A stretch of 64,000 nt of DNA from Ctenosaura bakeri (Eukaryota; Chordata; Lepidosauria; Squamata; Iguanidae), in assembly GCA_948474755.1 (NCBI GenBank), contig CAOLHI010002147.1, positions 186,001 through 250,000 of the forward strand, given 5' to 3'. The notes beneath the pieces are model-generated. The model saw only the letters and a list, made by a program, of their open reading frames with translations. It was not told where the DNA came from and ran no database searches. The position numbers were made by a program, and so were the translations under genes. This document shows, piece by piece, positions 1 to 12,700 of this stretch; the first letter of the stretch is position 1; every line of letters begins with the position of its first letter.

Positions 1-25
1 AAACTCTCTGTGGGCTATGTACTTA

Positions 26-640
26 CAGGCTTCCCCCAGTTATCTGACAGGTTAGGAACCGGAGCACTGTCAGAAAACAGAACTGCTTGAAAAGTGGAAC
101 CAGGGACTGTACTGTAGGGAGCATGAAGGACTTCCAGGCACTTACTTGGGACAGACCATGCCCGCCCTGCTTGCAAAGTTTCTCAGCCAGCTTAGCACCT
201 TCCTCGCCCCCCCAGCTCACTTTGCATGCGCGTGCATGTGTGAGTGGTTCCAAGTGAGCCTCCACAGGCAAGAAGAACTGATGAAAGAGTGGAACCCCCA
301 TCAAATTAATGGAACTCATCCATAAATTTAAGCATCAAATTAAGGACAAGATCTATTAATTTGACAGGGGTTCTGCTCTTTCGTCAGTTCTTCTGGCTTA
401 CGGAGGCCCACTGGGAACTTCTTGCTTGCACCCGTACTGTTTGAAAAGTGAGCTGAGTTGGAAAGGTGAAAGGCACTAAGAGACTTTGCAAGCAGCTTTC
501 ATGGTCAGTTGCAAATGAGCCTCCATAAGTCCCTCACACTTCCTACAGTACAATACACGGGTTCTGCTTTCCAAAAAATTCCATTTTCTGACAGTGCTCT
601 GGTCCCTAACTCGTCAGGTAAGTGGGGGAAGCCCATGTAT
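26..640. repeat. Foldback element, ~300 bp inverted arms
   Basis: Positions 26-322 are the imperfect reverse complement of about 341-640, around a short A/T-rich centre. Both arms carry a motif near TCAAATTAAGGACAAG at the centre and a GACAGGTTAGGGACC-like motif outside. Single arms recur at about 32318-32575 and 59885-60215. Confidence 0.75.
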
Positions 641-644
641 GTAT

Positions 645-668
645 ATATGTGTGTGTGTGTGTGTGTGT
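645..668. repeat. (TG)n microsatellite
   Basis: About ten TG units directly after the foldback element. From 670 to 1178 I see nothing else recognisable. Confidence 0.85.
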
Positions 669-1178
669 TTTTATGGCATTTGTTTTCTTGTATCTATTTT
701 CAACACGAACCATCTTTCATTTCTTTTAGATAAAAGGTGGTCCATGAATGTTGAAAATGAATAAAGAAACACATTTCAGCTTTTTCCAGCTGGCACATGG
801 TCCATGCACATGCAGGGCCAGATGATCAATGGAGCAACTGGAATAGACCCACAGTTCTCTCAGGTTAGAGGTCTGATGCTGAAAGCAAGAGGATTGGCCC
901 TCCCCCTGTGCATCCCCAGGCACTTCCTGGTGTGTTATGTAAGTGAGTGAAAAACGCAAGAGATCTGGCTGTCACTGTCGTTTAAGCCACAGGTGAAAAT
1001 CTTTAGCACTGACATCTACTGAAATGTGCAATTCATTCTCACATGAGTACAAAGAAGGCTTGGTTTTACGAACGCCTTGCAACTTCAGGGTTGTTCCCGG
1101 TCCTTGGGTTTTCAGGCCAAAATCTGAGACTGAGGGACAGACCTTAATGCATCAAGTACTGACCACTCGCTCTCTCAG

Positions 1179-1379
1179 GGCCTTTCCACACTACACTGTT
1201 ACAGTGCTATTATTCTGCTTTCAACATCCTACAGAATCCTGGGGTTTGCAGTTTAGGGAGGGGCATCTAGAATTCTCAGCCAGAGAGCTCTTTGGCCTCA
1301 GTAAACTACAAACTCCAGAATTCCACAGGATGTTGAAAGTGGAATAATAGCACTATAACACTATAGTGAGGAAGTGGCC
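1179..1379. mobile_element. Harbinger-like palindromic MITE, copy 1
   Basis: Starts GGCCTTTCCACACTAC and ends with its inverted match. The internal CTTTCAACATCC and GGATGTTGAAAG blocks are mirror images. It is longer and more diverged than the other copies; flanks CAG and TTA do not match as a target duplication. Confidence 0.7.
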
Positions 1380-1736
1380 TTAGAATTGCCAATTCAAGAT
1401 CATCCAAGGCCCTTAGGTTTCCAGGCCAAAACCTGAGGCCTAGGAATGACTCTGGGTGATGTTATTAAGCATCAGCAGAGGCTGGTGAAAGAAAAAAAAT
1501 AAGCCCTGGATCTTTTCTGGAAGAATTTGGAAAAACTGATCCTGATTATCTCCATTCTATTTCTGCTTCTGGTACCAAATGTCCTGTTAAGGAAATGATG
1601 CTCAGGAACGCATCTACTTGTACGTGATTATTTGGCCCTAGGAGAGACTATTCTCCGAGGCAGCAAATAAAACAGAATGTCAAAATGCAACCCTTGAACC
1701 TAAGAAATGCAGCAACACCACACAATTTTATCACTG

Positions 1737-2166
1737 TTTCACAGTGCTTTACCTGTCATAGTCTCAATCTGTGAAATCCTGGGATTTGTAGTTTTGTGGA
1801 AGGACTCATGCCTAAGTACCGTACCAAATTCTAAGGACTTTACTGAACTATTTAGAGAATTCTAAGATCCTGAGAGCCAGTGTGGTTACTTGAACGAGGA
1901 TTCAATTCCCCACTCAGCCATGGAAACCCACACGTACTCATACACTCTCAGCCCCAGAAAACACCATGACAGCTTTGCCTTAGAGTTGCTATAAGTCAGA
2001 AACGACATGAAGCCACACAACAACAAAGTTAAATACCACTTAAATTCTAGGCTAAATTCTACTTAGGGAATTCTTACCAAAGTAGTTAGAGAATTGTAAG
2101 TCCCTTACCAAGCTACAAATCCCAGGATTCAATAAAGCAGAGCTGTGACTGTTGAAACGGGATCAA
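1737..2166. mobile_element. Diverged palindromic MITE interrupted by a SINE
   Basis: Left part with GAAATCCTGGGATTTGTAG and right part with CTACAAATCCCAGGATTC are inverted copies. A tRNA-derived SINE sits between them at 1871-2028. Confidence 0.55.
1871..2028 (+). mobile_element. tRNA-derived SINE with BovB-like tail
   Basis: A RNA polymerase III B-box-like GGATTCAATTCC, a body with CTCAGCCCCAGAAAACACC, then ATAAGTCAGAAACGACATGA and an ACAACAAC tail. The tail resembles BovB/RTE 3' ends, fitting the Sauria-type SINE class (inference). Confidence 0.7.
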
Positions 2167-2261
2167 ACTGGTATAAGCCTGCATAGTACAGATGCACCCT
2201 TGACTTACTTCCACGCTTCCTCATTTACTGCTTGCCGAAGCGAAACACAGGCAGGACTCGT

Positions 2262-3643
2262 GAAAGGAAAATACAGAAGCATCTTTATTTACAGAACCAG
2301 GAACATTGAAAAAAAAAAACAAACAAACAAAAAAAAACAAACTAAAAAAAAGAGAGAGAGAGCGAGAACAATACAACAAGTTGGGGGGGGCGTGATGGAG
2401 ATTCTCTCCATATCGCACAATTTGAGCCCTGAGGAGACAAAGTGGTGAGAAGTGTGTGTGTGTGTGTGTTAAACTGTACAACCCTTTTCTCTCCCCTCCC
2501 ACTTTGTCCCTTCACACAGAAGCACCCCCAGCACCAGGGTTAGGGGGCAAAAACAGTCTCTGTAACAGGTTGGGGGCTGCCCCAAGGATGCATGAATGTG
2601 GTGAACAGCGAGGGAGAAACAAAGGAGATGGAGTACGTGGTGTGCCCCCTTTTCCAGAGCTCAGAAATGTTACTTTTTGGGGAATGACAACTCCCAGAAC
2701 TCTGGGAGTTGCAGCAAAAGAAATAATAATTTGTCCATGCTCTGTCTCCTTTCTGCCCCAATCGTTTGCTCCGGGATTCTCTTTTACAGTTAAAGCACTG
2801 GCAAAAAAGTGTGGAGAGAGAAGCAAAGGTGGGGAGGACACAAAAGGGCTCAGTAATAAATAAATTATAAACTAGCTTTTCTTCTTTTGAACACTGACGG
2901 TTAAAAAAAAAACCTGGCAAGAGGTGTTGGGTTGGGACAGAGGCAGGGGGAGACCCCCTCCATGAGGGCTCTCTTCTCCCAAAATAACCCCTGATGTCTT
3001 TTGGTTGTGGGAGACAAGACATGCCTGGTGCCCCACGACTGACGGATGGACGGACCAAACATCCACCTTCTGGAAGTTAACACTGTGCACAAAAATATAG
3101 ACAAAACTCTAGGGTGACCCAGGCGAAGAGGAGGAAGAGGAGGGTGTGCGCAGTGGCAGGGGGAGACACAGAGAGTCACGGTGTCGCGCCTGGGCGTTGC
3201 ATGCACGTGCAAAGTGCAGTGCCAAGACAGGGGCAGGCAACTGTCAGCCGTGGCGCACCCTGAACCCCGACATAGATGTGGTCCCCTGAGACCCACTGTG
3301 CGCCTCCTGAGCCCCCTTTCCCCTTGGTTGGCAGGATGGGGGAATCATCCAAGAGTGCTGGGCCAAAAATGGAGGCGCTCACAGACAGGTCAAATGAGGA
3401 GGCCCAGGCTCTCTCATCCTACAATTCCCCACTCCGAGTTCGTCCCTCAAAGGAAACGGAGGCCACGGGGCCCCCGGAAACAGGAAAGAGGTGCTGCTGT
3501 GGCAACCGCCTCCTGTCCTAATTTGGTATCGGCTCCAGTTTCATCCTTGATTATTCCTATGTAGCTGGAATTCTAGAGGGGAAGGGAAGTTGAGGGGTGA
3601 GCGGGAGGCAGCGGGAAAGAGAGGGGCAGGAAGAGAGACCCCG
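2262..3643 (-). other. DENND4B: DENND4B 3' untranslated region
   Basis: About 1.38 kb from the stop codon to the likely cleavage region. It contains a perfect 11-bp hairpin at 2688-2711, a short GT run at 2453-2469 and an A/T tract near 2310-2350 that may come from an inserted repeat. The end point is inferred from the poly(A) signal. Confidence 0.7.
2284..2289 (-). terminator. Poly(A) signal AATAAA of DENND4B
   Basis: AATAAA on the minus strand, the best canonical signal downstream of the stop codon. Cleavage would be expected around 2255-2275. Confidence 0.6.
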
Positions 3644-3789
3644 CTAGCATTCCAGGTTGGCCCCAAAGCTCTTTCGGCAGTCGATGGCCTTCGAGGTGAG
3701 GGGCTGGGCCCTCCGCTGTTTCAGCGACTCCTTCCCCATGCTACTGGCCAGCTTGGAGTAGGCGGACTTGTATTTCTTGTCAAAGTCAG
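3644..3789 (-). CDS. DENND4B: DENND4B last coding exon
   Basis: 146 coding bp entered in phase 1. It encodes [20 protein letters not shown], then [18 protein letters not shown] and ends ANLEC before [11 protein letters not shown] and A-I-D-C-R-K are the C-terminal signature of DENND4B. Confidence 0.95.
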
Positions 3790-6700
3790 CTGAGGAAAAG
3801 GGGAAGAAAGATACATGTAAGGTACCTCGCAACCTACCCTCCTTCCGGGCCCTTTCACACTGCACAATGGTAGCACTGTGATTCCATTTGACTGCCCTGG
3901 TTCCATCCTACGAAATCTTGAGGTTCAGCGTTCAGCATTCCCAGCCAGAGAGGTCTAATGCCTCCCTAAAATTACCAGTCTCAAGGTTCCACAGGACGTT
4001 GCCATGGCAGTCAATGTGGAACCGTAGTGCTCTAGATCTGTAGTGTGGAAGGCTCATGGTTCCAGCCTATGGAACTCTAGGATTGGTAGTTTAGGGAGGG
4101 CTATTCAGTGTAGTAGTTGGACTACAACTGTGGAGACCAGGGTTCAATTCCCAACTCAGCCATGGAAATCCACTGGGTGACCCCGGGTCTGTCACACTCT
4201 CTCAACCCCAAAACCATGATAGGTTTGCCTTAGGATCTCCATAAGTTGGAAACGACTTGAAGGCACACAACAACAACAACAATGTGCAATTCTCTGCCAG
4301 AGACCTCTAGAGCCTCTCCAGATTACAAACACAAGGATTATCCAGGGTGCAACCAAGACAATGAAAGCAGAACCACAATGTTACAATTGCGTGGTATAAA
4401 AGGGACCCTGCATGACCGCAAGCATTCCAGGAAACAGCAAACAGAGTCAGACCATGAATAACTTAATTGAATGCATATATAACAAATAAGTGTTAAAAAG
4501 TTTTAAAAGGCCATGGGTGGTAAAGGCAAGAAGTGTTTTCATCCTTACTCTACAAAAAAATCTTACACAGACATGTTTATCTCAGTTAGGTGGGCAGGAC
4601 TAAAAGATTAAGGAAGAAGTGGCCATGGGAAAAATAGTTAATGTCGAAACGAGGGCTGTAGAATTAAAGCCAATTTTGGGTGGGGCTGGAGCCTACTGAC
4701 TCTGATTCTGGCTTCAAAATAAACATTTATAACAGTATAATAACATATAGTAAATATATCATTTTATAGTTCTAATTTTACCTCTTTTTTTAGTTTGTTT
4801 TTTTTTCATCCAAAATTTTTATCACATTGTACAATAAAGCAAACGAAAACATAAAAATACACCAGCTGTTTAACCTTCTTACACAAGAAGAAAGAGAGAA
4901 AAAAAGGAAAATAACCCCATAGATTTTCTAACTTAAATGTACAGCTAAATAACTCTAAATACATACATATGAGTGAAGAGAATAAAGTAAAAATATAGGC
5001 CAAATACGGATTATTGTATACCTGAAGCTAAGTATATCAGAAAGAAATAATACGTCCCACCCAAAAAAATTCTGATGCTCCATATATCAGAAAAGGTTTG
5101 TGGATGAATCAAAAAGAAGGCATAAATATTAAGAGTATAGTCTCTACAGACTCTCACTACCATGCTAAAGTCTTGGTATGTTATCATTTTTTAAAAAAAG
5201 CATAGGATAGGAGACAGAGGAGCATGTGGTTTAGTTTATAAATCTATAAGGAGCATTTCTCCCCGTCTCTCTTTCCATACATCTTTTATGATGCCCTAGT
5301 CCTGATTTAAAAGGCCTTTTCCATGCTTTGATTATGTATAAACATAGTTAACATATCCATTTGATAGATATCAAAGGGTTTGTATTTCCATTCTTCATTT
5401 GATGGAATAACATCACCTTTCCGCTTATTAGCACAGAGCACTCTTGCTGCTGTCACCATAGATAGTAATAACCATTCATATTTCTTTTGTTCAAGTGCAT
5501 TAATTCTTTTCAAGATGATCTAGTTCCAGGGATATAGGAAAGTCTACATGTATAATTTTCCTAATTAGTTATATATGGAAGAATGTACCTTTTTCTCATA
5601 TATGAAAAATATAATATTAATATAAGATATACGATATTATATGATTATAATATATATGAAAAATATAATATTAATATTAGGTTATATATGGAAAAATGTA
5701 CCTTTTTCTTCATTACACTTTCAGCATTTATCTGAGACATTTTATATATTTTGGTTAATTTCACTGGGGTTAAGTACCACCTGAACAGGATTTTATAGTA
5801 ATTTTCTTTAAGGATGATACATTTTGTAAACTTCAGATTTGTTGTCCCTGGTTTTTCCCAAACCCCTAATGCAGGTGTGTGCCCCAAATTCGGGGCCCAC
5901 TTAATCATATCAATCATATTATGTTTAATAATCTCTTGCTTTAGTTTTAGTTTCAGCAAAATTTTATATAACAGTGATATCGCATGATCATTCATATATA
6001 AAGTTTTACTGCCCATATGGTTTGCTTTCTTATCAACAACTTCTGTTGATCAATCCTATATCTTTCTTTTAATTGTCTCTATAGGAGCCAATTACAATTG
6101 ATACCTTCATTTTTCAGTTCTTCCAGAGATTTAAATGAATCTCCTTCTGGTTTGTTATCTCATATGTCATCGTACTTTAACCAATTATCTATACGGATAT
6201 GTTCTTCCTTATGAAAAGCTTCCTGGATATAACTCATGGTGGAATTTTAACATATAATTTCTTTTTATATGAATTCCAAATTCTTAACAGTGACTTTTGC
6301 ATAATGTGCTTGTTAAATGCATTATCAGTATTCGCTTTGTTACATCAAATGTAACCATGCCAACCATAGTTAGTGTTAAGACCTTCAAGCTGTAATTTTC
6401 TTCTTTTTTTTTCACGTTTATCCAATCCAGAACCCAATGCAAAGCGTGGTGCTATATCTTTATGTTTGGGAGACCTAGGCCTAGTCTCTCTCTCTTATAT
6501 CTAACAAAGTACTCCATTTAATCCTAAATCGTTTTCTCGCCACAAGAATTTCTTTATTTCCTTACACCACCTCCTAAAATGTTCTTCATATTTTTATAAG
6601 TGGGAGATTTTGGAAAATAAACATAATTTTATGGAGGATATTCATTTTGACAGTGGCTATTCGGCCTAATTAGAACAAATTTAAATTGGACCACTTCTTA

Positions 6701-9700
6701 AGATTTTCTTTAATTTTGTTCCAAAGTGGAATATAATTATTTTCATATAACTCTGAGTTTTACTTTGTAATTATAATTCCTAGACATTACCTTGTAATTA
6801 TAATTTGTAATTACACTTTGTAATTATAATTCCTAGATATTCAGTTTTCTTCTCTGTTTGAAAATTTGTTTCAGCTCATCTTCTTGATCCTTACGTACAT
6901 TCTTTGTGATCATAACTGGTTTTTCCTTATTAATCTTAAATCCAGCACAGTCCCCATAATCATGTAAAATTTCTACTAATTCCTTTATGTTTTTCAACAG
7001 GTCTTCTAGTATTCCTTACTAAGTCATCTGCAAAGGCTTTAAATTTATATTGTTGATCCTTAATTTGTGCTCCTTTAATTCTGTTTAAAATTTCTAATGC
7101 CATCATGCACAATAATAGTGAAAGATGGTACCCTTGACACATACTCTTTTCTACCGGCTGGCCCCTCCCGAAACTGCAAACCCCAGGATTCCACAGGATG
7201 TTGAAAGTGGAATCATAGCGCTATAACAGTCTAGTGTGGAAATGGCCTTTATCTTATCTGTTTTCTCTCCATTGATTACTATATTCGCTGTTTGATCTTT
7301 ATAAATTGCCTCGATCCAATTAATGTAATTTCTTCCCAAATCCATTTCCTTCATTACTTCAAACATACAATGGCAATTCAAATTATCAAATGCCTTTTCG
7401 GCATTGATGAAGATTAGTACCAACTTCTTATTTGAAAATTACTCATAATATGCAAGATGGTTCTTATATTTCTTTCATGTGCCTTTTTGATAGAAAATCT
7501 GTTTGGTTGTGATGGATCCATTCTCTCAAGATTTTTTTTTTTTAACTCTTTTGGCTAGTATTGATGCAAATATTTTGCAATCAATGTTTAAAAGTGAAAT
7601 CAGCCTACAATTTTTAATCCCTTCTTTGGGTATGAGAATTATATTTGCTGCTCTCCATGATGGTGGTATATATAAGTTATTTATCTGATTCATAATGTTC
7701 AGCAAGGGCAATATCAAATTGTCTTCAAAGTTCTAATAAAATAGCACGGTGAAGTCATCTGGTCCTGGTCATTTATCAGTCTTTAATCTGGCTATCGTTC
7801 GAGTTATTTCTTGTATTGAAATCTTTGTTCTTGTTTCTAGGATTCAGTTATTTTAGGTATCCTTTCTTTATTAAAATAATGACGCATCTTTTCCTTTACT
7901 CTTCCTGAGTTTGAAGTTCTTGATTTAACTTGAAGAAGTATTTTTGAAATGCTTTCTTTATTTGATTCTGTTTTGATAATAATTGCCCATTATCCTTTAT
8001 TTGAGATATGATATTTCTTTCCTTTTTCTTCCTTAATTTATATGCTAACCACTTTTCAGGTTTGTTTATGTGCTCAAAATTCCACTGCTTAATAGATTTC
8101 AACTCTGTTTCAATTTCCTTGATCGAGAAAGTGGATAGCTGTTTCTGTAGTACTCTGTCATTTTTTATTCCATTTTTTTCCATTTTTTCCAAGATTTTTT
8201 CTATCTCCTTTAATTTCTCCATAATCTTTTGTCCTTGTTGCTTTCTTTGTTGTCTAAGTAAAATATCTTGTTTGACAAAGAAGTCTCTCATATATGTCTT
8301 TGCTGTGTTCCAAACAATATGTATCGGTTTTCCTTGTTCATATTGTTAATAAAAAGGATAATTATCCTTGTTTTGCTTCATTGACTATTTTCTCATTTTT
8401 TAATAATAAATCATTTAATCTCCATGTAGATTGCTTTTTTTTTCAATTCCAAAAATATCAGGATTATGATTGGATATAGTCCTTGGTAATGTTTCCATAT
8501 CAAGGCTTTTATTCACCAATGTCTTGCATAACCAGACAACATTGATCCTGGACCAGGCATTATGCCCTTCAGAACTGAAAGTAAAGTCTTTTACATTACC
8601 GTACCTTCTCTATCATACAAGTTTCTTGAATACATATGATATCAAGTTTTTTTTTTGAGGTAATGGAATACTTTTTTCCTTTTAATCAGGGAATTTAGAC
8701 CATTTACGTTCCAACAAAGTAGTTTTAAAGCCATATTGTAGAAGTTTCAAGAATTTTTATTTTCTTTCTTTTTCTACCTTTGTTCCTTTACCAGACTTGT
8801 CATCCAGTTTGTTATTATTAGTATTATTTAAATTTGCTATCTTTTTTTTTAAAGGTACCTCTTTCTCCTTGTTTGGTTCTCTGTTCTCTTCTTTGGATTC
8901 TTCAGTTTCTTCAATTTTACCTTCTTCTTTCTGTTGATAAAGTCTAATTTGGGAGTCTCACTCTAGTTGCATGTTGTAACCTTGTTTTGTCTTAGATTCC
9001 TTTTTATATTCTTTATCTTGTTTCTTGTTTCTTTCTTTTTTCTGGCTTAGTTTATTGAATGCCAAGTTTCTTACATATTGAGTTTCACAAGAATTTACAA
9101 AAGATTCCTTGGTCAAAAATATTAATTAAATAAACATATTTTATGGCCCTGATCTAAATAACCTAAAGGCACCAGATCCTGTCTGATCCGAAGCTAAGCA
9201 AGGTCAGTCCTGGTTAGCCCTTGGATGGGAGACCACCAACAAATTCCAGGAGATGTAGGCTATACTTCAGAGAAATGAACTGGCAAAACCACCTCTGAGG
9301 ATTCTTTGCCTAAGAAAAGCCTGGGAAACTGAAGGGGTTGTTGTAGGTCAACCAATGACTTGAAGGCCAGCAAAAAGGGAATCATGGAGGAGGCCAACCC
9401 TTCCTGTGGAAGGAGTTCAAAAGTATGGGAGCAGCCACTGAGGAGGCTCCCTCCCATGACCTGACCAATCATACCTGTGATGCAGTGAAGAAGACTCAAG
9501 TTGATTGACTCAGACTCAAGTTGGGCTTAAGTTGCTTCAGTGATTCAACTTGGACTTGACTCAGCCATAAATGATACATTCATTCGACTTGTAACTTGTA
9601 TATTTTTAGTGCTGCCCTTGGTTCAGTAACAACACATCCATCCAGAAACCTTACAACTTTGAACAGTGCTTCTGCCTCTTTTTGCCTACTGGTCACATGA

Positions 9701-12700
9701 TGATCTGTCTCAAGCCCAAAGCATGGGCACATTTCTTGCAGAGGAAGAGCAAGTGCGTTAGGTAACAGGCTTGAGGGAGGGTTGAAGTCTGCTCAGCAGC
9801 CTGTCCTCACTGTATATAGGAGGAGGTTTCTAAAGGTTTTCCTAAGAGCAGAAGGCAAGACTTGCCCTGAGTGCAGGGCATATTTCTCAGAAGGGACCAG
9901 CAAATGTGTTAGAGAATGGGCTTGATGGGGAAGGATCCTTCCTTCTAAAGCTTTTGGAGCTCCAGTAATGGGGGGGGGTAAAAAGGATCCTACTCCTCAC
10001 TTCTGAAAAAGCCTCCAGCTTTGCAAGTGGGAAGTAAGAAGGGTCCTACCCCCACTTCTGAAGCTGCAGATGGCAAAATCCCAAACATGGAGGGCCAACT
10101 CTACTTAAATTGTTAAAACTGACTTTATTCAGCTCTGTCCAGAAATTCTGGAATACAGGTTGGGGTATAAAGTTGTCTCTCAGATTGGAGACAACTTGAA
10201 AATATCTTGCAAGGACTTGGGACCTGACTTGAGACTTGAAGGTAGAGACCTGAGACTTGACGTACAAGACTTAAATACATCACTCCTGTTATGGTTGTAA
10301 GACAGAAGGAAAGTCCCTCTCTAGATCTGGAAGTTCAGGCAGCTTGGATAGGAAGATACAATCTTTCAGATAGTCTGGACCCAAACCATATGGGGCTTTA
10401 TAGGTAAAGACCAGCACTCTGAATTGTGTCTTTTCTTCCTATGAGTTGTAAGTGTCCATGGCTCTCCTCTTTCAAGTCTACTTTTTCCTTATGACTGTCC
10501 TGGGAGGCAGATCAAGATGAGAGAGAAAAGGACCAGTGCAAGGACACTCAGTGAATTTCATTGAGGTCTGGAATCTTGGCCCAGACTAAATACCCTCAAG
10601 GCACTACATCTATGTGTCTGATCTTGGAAGCTAAGCAGGGTCAGCCATTTGCCACTTATGAAGGAGATGGGAGTCAGACATGAGAAAAACAGAGGAGTCA
10701 AATTCAGAACTGAGGGACTGGCATACTGATGCCACAGTCTCCTGTTCTTATGACATCTTCCCCATGTTTTATGGAAAGGTTGTTAAAGTCTTTGGCCATT
10801 AATCTTTCTTCAGTTAAAGAGTCATGACCAACAGACCTATAAAATTGCGTTGACTAGGTACTTATATAATGGATTATTGATTGGTAGGTCTGCTATAAAA
10901 TTTTAAAACTTTTTATTTTATACACAGTATATATGTTAATATTCCTTATTTATTTTTAGACTTCATTTGTTTACTAACTACTAATCTTATGAACTAGGTC
11001 CCATACCCTGCTTCTCTTGAGCCACAACCATTCTGCCATTTCACCAGAGAAGTACCTGCTATTCAGTATTTTGAGAATTTTACCTCCTCCACTTTTAAAG
11101 GAAAAACAACACAAACACAGCAGCAGGTTTCTAGACCTCATGGATGCAAAGGCATGGATGCAAATAAACACAGGCAGAGAAGAATTAGTTAAGCCCACTC
11201 CACCAAATTAGAAGGAAATTGTCTGTTACCATCCCCACCACCTCAAAAAGAATGGGGAGACCCACCCGCCATCTTATTCTTACCAAGGTCAACATGGTCT
11301 CTGCCCAAGGCTGCCAGCTTGAGAAACAGGATCTCACGGTAAATGCTCCTGAAAAGTGGAAAAGACGAGGAAAGGGAATATAAGAAGGATATAAGTACTT
11401 ACAGTGTACTTTGAATATAAGTAGGACATGTGTTTTCAGAGGAATCAGACTGCCACTGAATTACAATCAAGCCTTGTACCCCCAACTTACATATCTTATC
11501 TTAGGCCATTTCCGCACTAGACTGTTCTAGCGTTATTATTTCTCTTTCAACATCCAATGAAATCCTGTGGTTTGCAGTTTAGGGAGCGGCCTCAAAGGCC
11601 CAGGATTCCACAGGATGTTGAAACCCCAGGATTTCATAGTATGTTGAAAATGGAATAATACCACTATAACAAGCTAGTGCAAAAATGGCCTTACATTCAG
11701 TCTGGTCCCAAGATCTCTCTTGGCCAGAAGCTGAAAACATTTTTCAAACACAAAATCAATTTGCTATCCATCATCTGTTAAAATTTGCTTTTTTTAATTT
11801 GCATTTTTAAATTTATTTTAAATTATTATTCTTTTATTTATTAACATATTTCTCTCCTCTCCTTTCTAATGGGATTGCAGGCCAGTGGACCATATAAACA
11901 ATTTAAAAACACTTCCAAGATTAAAACCATACATCGCTGAAAAAAAGATAAAAATGTATTAAAGAAAAATACAGTTAAAACAACTTTAAAAAAGTGGATG
12001 TGTACACTTTGATGTAAATTCGTTCCTGAAGGCTTTAATAAAAAGCCACGTTTTTGGCTTGGTGCCTTCTCCATGGTTGTTCTGAGGCTGTGGAACTCCC
12101 ACAGGAGGTTCAGTTAGCCCCCTTGCCACTCTTTCTCCTAGAGGATAATATTTTGTTTGGCAGACTTTTGAGGTTTAAATGATGTAGCAGTTTTGTGTGT
12201 CAAGCTGTGTGCTGTGCTTTCATCCTTTATTAATAGTTATGTTTTAAATGTGTTTTTAACTTTTTTTTTTTAAAAAAATACTGTTTAATTTTTTAAAAAA
12301 TTTTGTGCAGTAAGATTCTCACTGAGCCTTGTTTTAAATCATTGTAAGGTGCCTTGGTCCCATCCTGGGGAAAAAAGTGAGATATAACACAAATAAATCA
12401 ACAAACCAATGCTGGCACCAGTTAGACATGTAAGGGTAGGGCATTCCACAATCAGAGTGCCACAACCGAGAAGGTCGTCTCCCGTGTTTTCCCACTTCGT
12501 ATTGCCCCCCACTGGTGGGACACAGAGGAAGGCCCCTCCTGCAGTCCAAAATTTTTGGACAGGTAAGTAGACTTCCTGTTTCTGACATTAATCAGCCTTA
12601 CAAATGTTAAAATTGAGGAGCCGTTAACATTTATCATTGCTTCAATTCATTAGTGGTCATTCTGAGTGCTTCTAAATGGCATTTTTAATTTAGCAGTCTA

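Noticed and set aside
3181..3564. A 127-codon plus-strand open frame
   Set aside because: It is antisense to the DENND4B 3' UTR, has a low-complexity Arg/Pro-rich composition and matches nothing known.
9145..9240. A possible 5S rRNA gene
   Set aside because: Only the internal promoter region resembles 5S rRNA and it is followed by a SINE body and tail, so it is a retroposon.
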